From Proteles cristata cristata (lineage: Eukaryota > Chordata > Mammalia > Carnivora > Hyaenidae), in contig JAESUZ010002877.1 in the NCBI GenBank assembly GCA_017311185.1, positions 248,001 to 312,000 on the forward strand: DNA of 64,000 bases. The letters run 5' to 3'. This document shows positions 24,431 to 35,507 of this stretch, piece by piece. Made by a program: the position numbers and the translations under genes. The stretch's first letter is position 1. Each line of letters starts with the position of its first letter. The notes beneath the pieces were generated by a model. That model ran no database searches. It was not told the DNA's origin and saw only the letters and a program-made list of their open reading frames with translations.

Positions 24431-27400
24431 TTATCTTCTTTCTAACCCGACAAATACTTTTTCAATAAGCAATTATGTTTCCTTTGCAGAAAGGAGAATG
24501 AGAGCTCAGAGAGGCTAACCAGCTTGTCATACAGTTGAGTGCCACCAGAGCTAGGGTTGAGACCCAGAGCGGTCTCTCTCCAAATCCCATAAGCATACCA
24601 TACCATGCTGCCTGGAACCGGGGGACACTAGGGTTAACCACTGCCCCAGCTCCTGCTGAGCTGGATAGAAATCTCACTCTTGACAAAGCCAGCATGCTCA
24701 GGGAACTCCCTTACCGGGTAGTGCAAGATCACCATGCGATTCAGCAGAGTTGACAAGGCATAAAAAGCACCAGCATTCAGACCTGAAAGAGGGAGGGAGA
24801 AACAGCATTAGGGGCAGCCTTCTGCTGGGGCCATGGCTAACTCCTCCCCCCAGCAGTCAGGGAGGTCAGAAACCCTCATCCTCGTTGCCATGATGGCTGG
24901 TATCCTCAGAAAGCATAAGGCTACTCTGCAGTTTCTGTCAAAGAAATACTCCAAAACAACCAAAAGTAACCATTTTAACCCTTTCTTAGCCACACACCAC
25001 CACCCCCTGATCCTTTTAACCCTGCCCTGGAGACACAGGCTCTAGAAAGCATTACCCTCAGAACAGTCTACATTCCTCTTAAGCACTGACCTATTGACCT
25101 ATGGGATCAGCAGAATTAGTGGGCACCTGCCATCTCTTTCTGATCACCTGTCCCCTCTCCAGACTGCTCCAGACCTTTGACCCCTGACACCACTCTTTCT
25201 GCAGGTGGTTTCTCTTTCCCCATTCCTCCTTCAACTTCTTCTCAAATTCAATGTCACACAAAGCCCTATATTTGAAACCAGAAAGGACCTTAAAGAGCAT
25301 TTAGCTGACTCTCCTAATTCATTGATTCATCCGACAAATAAATGAAGCACCTGGAATATAACGTAAGAATCCATGTCCTTGAAGAATGAGGCCATTCGTC
25401 CAAATCTATACAATGAGTTAGTAGCTAAGACGAGACCGGAACTGACCCAAAGGAGAAAGGGTCTCCTACCCTCCCTTCATAACAACAACAGTGGCAAAGA
25501 CGGTGATGGTGACGATGATGGTAGAGATGATGACAGTGATGATGATGATGAGAAGGATGATGGTGAGGATGATAGTGAGGATGATGATGGTGAGGAGGAG
25601 GATTGTGAGGATAAAGATGGTGAGGAGGAGGAGGAGGAGAAGGATGGTGAGGAGGATAATGGAGAGGATGATGGTGAGGATGACGATGGGGAGGAAGATG
25701 ATGGGGAGGATGATGATGATAACGGTAAGGAGGATGATGGTGAGGAGGAGGATGGAGAGGAGGATGGTGAGGGTGACAGTGAGGACAATGATGGAAGGAG
25801 CACACTGTTCTCAATACCTTACAATCCTCATACCAAGGTAGGTAATGTTATCATCCCCATTTTATAGATGAGAAAAATGCACACAGAGTTTAAAAACAAA
25901 TACGGAAGTCACTTTATAATGCCCACCACAGATCTTTTTAACGTTAACTAATTTTGAGGCTCACAAGACTCTCACTGGCACACCTGACATTAGATACACT
26001 TACAAGAGTAGAAGTAACAGGACACAACTCGCGGGCAGGGTGCCCTCAGGAGCTTCCTCTGCAATGGAACCAGTCTATGGAACCCCAGACCATGGAGCCA
26101 ACCATAGGCATACCTTCTAGGGCCCCACAAAGGACAGGCCAGTGACAAGAGTGACCATACTCAGAGCGGCACAAAGAATGGCTTCCTACCTGCTATGGAA
26201 AGGTCCCCCAGTACAGATTGTCATTTTTATTTATTTTTTTTATTTAAATCCAAGTTAATATATATTGTAGTAATGATTTCAGGAGTACCAGACAGTCATT
26301 TTGATCACAGGAGGTCATTTTTATCATATGCAATGTTGCCTAAATGTAGTTGACTCACTCCCTTTATCAGATTCCCAGAGGAATGAGACATAAAGTTCGG
26401 CGAAGGTCAGTTGTCATGCAAAATTGGAAAGGGAGCCTGTTTGCCATTCCCATGGTCACACAGGTAGTAAGAGGGGAGGCAGGGCTGCATCTGAACCAGA
26501 CTCTGCAGCTCCAGGGTCACCAGTCTTAATCATTCTACTTTACATCCTCACAAAACTGGTTGTCAAAGATTTCCCCAGCTCTGGTTATTGACAACTTCAT
26601 GTCCCAGCAGGTCCCAGCAAGTCACCTCAGGAATGCCGCGAGGTTGGGCTCAGTGCCGCCTCCTGAGCGGCACAGGCCCCAGCGAGCTAGAGGATCCAGG
26701 AGTGTCACCAAAAGTCACTACAACTGCCAAGATGCCAATTATGAGAACTCTGGGGCTCTCAGCAACTTCTTACCCAAGCACGCCCGCCTAACCTTTACGC
26801 CACACACTCCCAGCTGCTTGGAAATTCCGCTCCTGCATCCAGGAGGCACCTTCCTGGAAAGGAGCGTGGCGTTGAGTGTGGGCAGGGAGGAGGATGAAAA
26901 TGCCCCCCTTCCTGCCCCTCACACTCCTCTCAGCCCCTGGTCCCAGCCTAATATAGCAAGAGGCAAGGAGACACCCCTGGTCACACTCAGCCTCGGTGGG
27001 CATCTGCTCCCAGTCTGGGGTCCAATGGGAATGAATGAGGTGACCAGAATCTACAGAAAACAGAGGAAAATGATCCGAGAGGACTGGGAGCCAACCTCCA
27101 CCCCAATCACTGTCACTTCCGTGACCCCGAGAGAGGCAGAGAGAAATACAGTCCCAAGTAGGCTGACCCACGCTATTAAAGCTGCGGGGTTTCTCCAGGG
27201 CTTAGTGGTTTAGAGGAATCTGTTCCAGAGTGTGGCCTGTGGTCTGTCAGCACCACCTGGGAGCTTCGATGAAATGCAAATTCCTGACCCCACCCCAGAC
27301 CCCCTGCTGTAGGGACTCTGTGAGTGGCGCTTGGAATCTGTTTGAACAACTCCTCCGGGTAATTCTGATAATGCTCAAATTTCAGACCGCGTGGGGATCT

Positions 27401-30400
27401 GCAGTAGCCACCCCCAACTCCCAGCCAGGCCAGAGACTGACTCAGGGCTAAAGCTAGGCGGGGGACCGGGGCAGGGAGCAGGAGCTCACCCTGGAAGGCT
27501 GCTGTCATTCTCTCCAATCGTTTCTACAGTCCAACGCCAGAGGAATGAGGAGCTTTTGCACGGTTTCTGAAACCATCTTTAATCTAGGTGTCCCTCCCCA
27601 TATTGTCAGACGTTGCCAGGTTAAACGGCACAAGTTCACTCCACTGTCCAAACCAAGAATCGACGTCCACCCTGAAGGGCAGGAATGAAACGCATGCTCT
27701 GCCTTCGCTGTGAATTTCTTTTGTAAGAAAAAACGTTCCTGAGTGATATTCGGGTCTGATTATCCACAGCAAGGTAAGTCTGTCAGATCAGGGCCACACT
27801 CTCTTCCGTGCAAGGCCTGGTCACTGCTGGTATCAGTCACCTGGGAGAAGTCCCTGTCACTGAGGAGTTGGGATTTAGGAAGGAGGAAAGGATGGGTCAT
27901 TACTTTCTCTCCTTTGTCAAACTGTTTTTCAAACTGTGGCCCAGAGACCACTGGCATTAGAGTTAAATAATGCACATTCCTAGGCTCCGCCCTAGATCTA
28001 CTAAATTTGATTCTGCTGGAATGGAGCTAGGAATCTGTAATTTTAAAATAACAACAACAACACAAACAAACAAACACCTGGGCATTTCTTAGACTCACTA
28101 GAGTTCAGGAACAAATGGTCTTGGGAATACAGAAGGTCAAAGACCAGGCCCATGCTTCCAGGTGCTGGCGTTATCATGGTGGCAGCTGGGATGGGAAAGG
28201 GCTTCAAGACCATGAGAATGACCCACAGCACACCTACCTTAGAGGTTCACAACCCTGCCGCAAACCAGAATCACTTGGAATGCTTTTTAAGAGCAGATTC
28301 CCAGGCCCTCACCCAGAATTCCTGGGTCTGAATGTCCAGAAGAAAAGCAAGAAAATCTAGGAACACACTCAAACAAGCACCCCAGGGGATTCTATCATCA
28401 GGCAAGCTTGGGAAACATTGATCCCAGATCCTATCTCTGGGTTCCGGATACTTTATGTTCATTCTCCACTTCTGTCCGTCCTTAACTTGTAGTAAACCCT
28501 CATTTTAAAGGGCCAGCCTGGGAATCAGGAGAAGGGTATTAGGCCCTTTCTTAAGCAAGATCTTAGAAGGGGCATAAAGCACCCTCCCTAAACATATGGA
28601 GGCAGGGGCAGTGGTAAAGCCCTTGAGAGCCCCAAGGGAAGGTGTCTTTGAAACTCTGAGTTTGGATACCCAACACTGAAAGATTATTTGGAAGCAGAGC
28701 TGAAGGCAAGATCGGGGGATAACATCGAAAAGTAGTCCCTTTGGGGACATTCTCTGGAAGAGGAGCCTTTTCAACAACTTTTTTCAACATGGCAGCTGTT
28801 ATGCCATTGGCGATAAGACAGCAGAGGAGGCCGTGTGAAGGCAAGGCCTAGGGACCCAAGGAGAAGGTAGCCAAAGAAAAGTTCTTTTCTTCACTCCCAC
28901 CCCACCCTCTGCTGATACACATCTTAAGACCCACCCTGACCCCAGCCTCTGGCAGATCTGTGGAGAAGCTGGTTCCAGCCCTAGGTCTTCCTGCATTGCC
29001 CAACTGGAGAAGGGACTCCTCCCCTTTATTAGAGAAGGACACAGTCTCTTATTCCTGTGAGGTTTCAGCAACATCAAACACAAACCCCACCTCTGCCCCC
29101 CTCCCCTCTAAGGTGGGCTGCCAAATTTAGGAAAAACAAAACAAGGGTGCCTGGGTGGTCCAATCAGTTGAGCATCTGTCTGCCTCTTGATTTCAGCTCA
29201 GGCCATATCTCATGGTTTGTGGGATCAAGCCCAAAGTCGGGCTCTGCATTGGAAGCACAAAGCCTGCTTGGGATTCTCTCTCTCCCTTTCTCTCTCTGCC
29301 TCTCTCCTGCTTGCACTCTTTCTCAAAACAAATTAACGTTTAAAAGAGCACAACACATCCAATTACATTTGAATTTCAGATAACAATTTTTTAGCATAAA
29401 TATGCCCCAAACACTGAATGAGGCATATTTATGCTGAAATGAAGTTGTTGTTTATCTGAAATTCTAATTTAGCCAGATAGCCTTTATTTTATCTCTCAAA
29501 CCTACTTCTAAGGGTATGACCGGAGGCCTACAGGAAAAAGCCCCTGGAATTCCTCGAAAGCCTTCACTGGATCCGCTCTGAGCAGCTGACTCAGCAGCTG
29601 GAAAGCCACTAAGAAGACAATACTGGACATCCCACCATCTATGCAGGAGCTACTCCCTACCTGGTGAAATCCAGTTCAGACCAATGAAAGTATGTAGGAA
29701 ATCAGCAAATTTACCAACACAACAGCAATATGGGTTCAAGCAGTGTCTATCGGCAATTGCTTTAAAAGCCTTCACTTCTACTCAGAGCACTCCTATGGGA
29801 AACAAATTTGATTCCTATTTTCCAAGAGGCGGATAACAAGAGAGACAAAGGATGTGCACAGGGTGAGTGAAGAAGGTACACTCAGTAATTGGCGGAGCTG
29901 ACATCAAAACTCCAACTCCTTCTTCCTTATGTGCCAACTCTAAACCATTCCAGCATTCAAGGCTCTTACTCTAAGACATGTTCACCCATGTCCAGCAAAT
30001 GTGCCCATGAAATGCTATCATCTGCTCGATTCCAGCTACATGCTCTTAAGTGCATATAATTCAGAGAAGATTAGAACATCAAATGTACCATTTCCTTCTT
30101 CAGAGCCCAACGTGAAACTGCAAGAAGGGTGGGAAGAATTCTGGAGGGCTTCAAAGCATCTAGTTAAATTTATAGAGGGTTTTGTTTTGTTCATAATTTG
30201 GAGTGCTGACTTAACTTGGAAGACAGTAGAGATTCTTGGATGGACTGAGGGCCCAACATTGCCTTCACATGACCTAGAAACCTTAGAGAGACACACGAAG
30301 ACCAACACCCCATCACTTCCAAATCCAAAAGATGGCTGGTCAATGTAATTTGGTTCTGCTTCAAAAACCCCAGAACTTTAGATCTTCATCTTGGAAGACA

Positions 30401-31607
30401 ACCCCCTGGCACCTGGTCTGGAGAATTGAATCTGAGGAAGGACATACTCCCCTAGTTAGACCCAAAGGCCACCTGGGCAAGTGGGGCTAAAAGAACTCTG
30501 GCTCTGTTTCCAAGATGCTCCTTTCTGCATGGGGAGGCAAAATGGCATGGTGGTTAGGAAAATGGGCTTTGGTGTCAGACAGACAAATTTAAATCCAAGC
30601 TCTGTTGCAGGGTGCCTGTGTGGCTCAGTTGGTTAAGTGCCCAACTTTAGCTCAGGTCCTGATGTCACCATTGGTAACTTTGAGCCCTAAATTGGGCTTA
30701 CTGCTATCAGCATAGTCCACTTCAGATCCTCTGTCCCCCTCTCTCTCTGCCCTTCCCCTGCTCAATCTCTCTCTTTCTCAAAAATAAACATTAAAAAAAA
30801 ATCCAAGTTCTGTTGCTGGCTAGCTGTCCATTTGTGGGAAAGAAACTAAATAGAGCCTCAGTTTTCTCATGTATAAAAATGCCATGGAGGGGCGCCTGGG
30901 TGGCTTAGTCGGTTAAGCGTCCGACTTTCGCTTAGGTCATGATCTCGCGGTTCGTGGGTTCGAGCCCCGCGTCGGGCTCTGTGCTGACTGCCAGCTCGGA
31001 GCCTGGAGCCTGTTTCGGATTCTGTGTCCCCCTCTCTCTCTCACCCTCCCCTGTTCACGCTGTCTCTCTCTCCTACAAATAAATAAAAATATTTAAAAAA
31101 AAAAATTAAAAAAAAAAAAATGCCATGGAGTTAAGAACCTATGTCATGCGTTTGTTCTGAAGATAAAACATGATAATCCAAGTAATGGACTTAACATGGT
31201 GCCTTGACACACAGTAATAGCTCAATAAAATTTTTTCCAAATCTGTGATTAAGGTTAACAATCATTTCCTTGTTGGCCGAGAGCCTTGTCACCAAGTCCA
31301 ATTAATCTACCACGGAAAAAAGGCTTGTAGTTTTCTGACTATAATAAAATGAGCATATATGCAAACATCCAGATCAGTTTTACTCCCTCTCACTGGAATT
31401 ACCCTCAGCCTTTGATTTAAAAAGTTAATAAATTATGGGGTGCCTGGGTGGCTTAGTTGGTTAAGCATCCAACTTTCACTTAGGTCATGATCTCACGGTT
31501 CGTGGGTTCGAGCCCCACGTCGGGCTCTGTGCTGACTGCCATCTCAGAGCCTGGATCCTATTTCAGAGTCTGTGTCTCCCTCTCTCTCTGACCCTCCCCT
31601 GCACACG

Positions 31608-31641
<34 letters not shown>

Positions 31642-34600
31642 GAAATAAATAAAAATATTTTTTTTTTAAAGTTAATAAATTCTATCAATACACAATGGAA
31701 TCAAATGCTCCCAAAGACTCAGAAGTGAATTGTTTTTCTGGATTAGCATGATCTCAATGTAAATGACAATTTACTTCCACCCTCTCTCTCCTCACTTCCT
31801 GGGACTCCCATTATGCATATGTTGGTTTGCTTGATGGTTTCCCACAGGACTCAGGGACTCTGCTCATTTTTCCTCATTCTTCATTCTTTCTGTTCCTCAA
31901 ACAGGATCATCTCATTTGATCTATCTTCAGGTTCACTGATTTTTTTTCTGCTGCCAGCTCAAACCTGATTGTGAGCTCTCCAGTGAATATTTCATTTTAG
32001 TTAGTGTATTCTCGATTCCAGAATTTCTATTTGGTTCTTTTTACCCCTATCTTTATTGATATTCTCTACTTGCTAAGACAGGATTCTTCACTTTTCTTTC
32101 ATTCTTTAGGCATGGTTTCCTTTAGTTCTTTGAACATATTTATATTGTTGATTTATAATCTTTATTATGTTCAACATCTGGGCTTCCTCAGGAACAGCTT
32201 CTATGGACTGTTTTTGTAAACCCCTCCCCCCCAATCTTGTGTATGGGCCATACTCATATGTCTCATAGTCTTTAGGTAAAGCTGGACATTTTTTCTTTTA
32301 TTTTTTAATTTATTTTTTTAATTTACATCCAAGTTAGTGTATAGTGCAACAATGATTTCAGGAACAGATTCCTTAATGCTCCTTACCCATTTAGCCCATC
32401 CCCCCCCCACAACCCTTCCAGTAACCCTGTTTGTTCTCCGTATTTCAGAGTCTCTTGTGTTTTTGTCTCCCTCTCTGTTTTTATATTATTTTAAGATGGA
32501 CATTTTAAATACCATATCAGCTCTGGGAATGAGATGTGCCTCCCTTGCACATTATCCCTTGGATTTGTTGTTGCTGCTGTTTGTTTAGTGACTTTCCTGG
32601 ACTGATTTTGTAAAGTGTGTGTTCTTTGTCATGTACAGCCACTGAAGTTTCTGCTCCATCAATTTGGTAGTAAGCTAATGATTGGACAGAGATTTCCTTC
32701 AATACCTTAAACGAATTAGTCCCCACCTTTGCCCAGGACATCCTCTGTGCGGGGGCCAGCTCTCCTTCAGTGCTCCACGGGCAGGCAGGTGACAACTCTG
32801 CCTTAGCCTTCACTTCCTCCTTGGGTAGAGCCTTGAGGTTGGCCACAGGTGAGAGTTTAGGGCTTTCTCAGGTCTTTCTTGGACATGTGCCTGTGGATTT
32901 CTACATTCCTAAGAATATGTCAGAGGTTTTCAAAGCCCCTATGAACATCTCATTCTCTAGATCTTCCTTTCAAGAATTTTGGCCAGCCTCCCATTTACCC
33001 CAACTGGTATTATGACCTTAGGCAGCTGTGATATTAAACAGTGATCATTTTCAACAAATGCCCTGGACATAGCCCTTTTCGCACAGAGCAAGCTCTGAGT
33101 CAGGTTCAATGAAGGCAAGTCCTCTGAACGGGGTTCTCCTCAGGAATGGTCAGATATCAAATAATCACCTAGGGATGGAGTTTTAGGGAGAGCTCCAAAA
33201 TTGTTTTTGCCCCATCCAGTAGCTGTGAGGCTGCTGGTTCTCAGTTCTCACAACTACCATGACTGTGAGGCTACTGTGTTTCACAACTACTAGTGGCTGC
33301 GAGGCTGCTGGTTGTCATGGCAACCAGGGAGGCTGGGAGAGGCAGACTAGAATAGGGCAATTTAAAACACAAAGCTCACTGTTCTTACCAGTATTTGGCC
33401 ATGTTTTTCTTAAACAATGGCTCTTGGGTTGTTGCAAGCCTTTGTTTAAGAGTTCTGAAAATTTGATTTTCACAATGTTTGCCAGTGTACTTCTTACTTT
33501 ATGGAAGAACAAGTTATCCAAACTCCTCACTCCACCATTCCAGAAGGGCTTCCTTATTTATTTCCTGTGTGATCATTTAACCCAACAGATGAGTGTACAG
33601 AAGTACTGGATTAAAACCACTCTGACAAACGAAAGACCATACAAGCAACCAACCATGCAAGAGGGGAAGAGGAGGAGTTGCTTTGGTCCCCAGCCCCTAG
33701 AATGGGATCATTGCCCAGCCATCACCACCATCATCATCCTCTTCCATAGAAAATATTTATTAACCACTCATCTGCCTTAGAATCCCAAGGTAGGCCTCAA
33801 ATGCCCTGTTGTCAGGTGCCATAAGGTTTATGGTAGTCAAAGGTCAACACACTTGAGATGTTGAACTCGAGGAAAAGTGAAAGTTCTTGGAGCTATGGAA
33901 TCCTGAGTATGAAAGGGATCCCAAAGGTCATCTGGTTTTACCATCCATCTGTACAGCCTGATATTCCCCACAATATCCCCATTAAGCAATTGGTGCCATC
34001 TACACTTGAATACTTGCCAGTGATGGGCAACTCATACAACTTCTTTAGTTGGACATCTTAAGTACTGGACACTTTGTCTTTATATGGTGGGTGAAGTCAG
34101 GGATATATGCAGAACTGAAAAGCTGGAGAGAATGAGAAATGGAGACCTGAGACCTTGAAGACTCATCTAGCACGTTTCCAGATGAGAGAACACTGATTTC
34201 TGTGAATGCCTGAAAAACGGGTATGTGCCTCTACTGGGGATGGTACTACCCCTTATCTAGTGCCTCCGCAGATAAGCACTCTAATTTAGATAAAGAACAT
34301 AATAAGCCTAACAGGAAACTCTGACCCAATTCTAGAAATGGGTATAGGTGTTGGGCAGGTAGGCTTTGCAGTTAGATAAACCTGTCTTCAAATCCTGACT
34401 CTGACAATCCAAAGATGTGTGCTCTTGAGCTACTTAGCTAATCTGTCTTGAATTTCAGCTTTCTCATCTGTTAAATGGGGAGATGACAGGAGTTCGATGA
34501 AATCATACATGAAAGGTCTCAGCACATAGTAAATGGTGGTTGTTGTTACAAAATTCAAGGTTTGCGGGCCGTCAGAAAACCTAAGGTTATTGCCAGCTGG

Positions 34601-35474
34601 GATTTCACTAAGCATAACTTATGTCAAACCTCATTTCTTTTTTCTCATGGTGACTGAGCATGTTGCACACCTGTTGACTCTTGATTTTAATCGAACGAAC
34701 TAGTAGATTAAATGGTCAAATGGAGGCTGGACAACAGCGTGGCTGGATGGGCCTGTAAAGACCCTCTTTAATGGAATGCCACGAAGCTCTGCCCTTGCCC
34801 TTGCCTGGTCCTCTGTTCTTAGTAAAGGCTGGAAAGAAGCCACAGAAAACACCATGTTGGAAAGGCAAGCTGGGGCACCTGGGTGGCTCAGTTGGTTAAA
34901 TGTCTGACTCTTGATTTCGGCTCAGGTCATGATCTCACCATTTGTGAGACTGAGCCCTAAGTTGAGCTCTGGGCCTACAGAACAGAGCCTGCTTGGGATT
35001 CTCTCTCTCTCCCTCTCCTTTTGCCTCTCTCTCTCTCAAAATAAATAAATAAACTTAAAGAAAAAAAGGAAAGGCAAGCCAGTACACCAGCATAAATGTG
35101 CAAATGTATCTGACCAAGAGCCAAGAACGCAGAATGAAAGAAGGGTACTGTCTTTCATTCAGGTAAAAAAGGGAGTCGGTGTTACAAGATGAAGGAGGGT
35201 TGATGGAAGAGTGGTTCATGTGGCTAAATTCACGTATGCACTCATTCATTCTTCATTCCTTCATTCACTCACTCAATAACTGTTAGAGTATCCCCACCAG
35301 GAGGCCACTGCTGAGGAACTATAAAGACAAAAAGCCATACATCCCCACTCCTAGGGTGTTCACAGGCTAGTGGAAAGACAGACCTGGAAATGTTCTTTTT
35401 AACATTTTGTTATTATTTTAGAGAGACAGAGAGAAGTGGGGGAGGGTTAGAGGGAGGCAGAGAGAAAGAGAGAT

Positions 35475-35507
<33 letters not shown>

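Larger units (their letters stand above)
23508..24714 (-). other. FLVCR2: FLVCR2 intron 4
   Basis: A 1.2-kb intron filled with reverse MIR relics (about 23740-23835, 23890-24065 and 24290-24620). The last of these is interrupted by the (CA)n run. Confidence 0.8.
30538..31235 (+). repeat. MIR split into three parts by two SINEs
   Basis: The forward MIR reads through 30538-30609, then 30801-30889, then 31116-31235: GTGGTTAGGAAAATGGGCTT, then GCCTCAGTTTTCTCATGTAT, then TGGTGCCTTGACACACAGTA and CTCAATAAAA. The two gaps are exactly the SINEs at 30610-30800 and 30890-31115. Confidence 0.88.

Noticed and set aside
25373..25867. Long Asp/Glu-rich open frame (and Ser-, His/Pro- and Met/Arg-rich frames on both strands)
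   Set aside because: It is a by-product of a stop-free triplet-based tandem repeat. All frames are open at once and the flanks show no exon signals.
26560..27213. 217-codon plus-strand frame, the longest in the window
   Set aside because: It is antisense in FLVCR2 intron 3, with no recognisable domain and no splice or poly(A) context. It is moderately GC-rich, where long chance frames occur. Not fully excluded.
30890..31115. Possible tRNA gene, because of an intact B box and tRNA-like head
   Set aside because: The tRNA-like head is part of a SINE with TC stretch, A tail and target duplication; no full cloverleaf acceptor stem can form.
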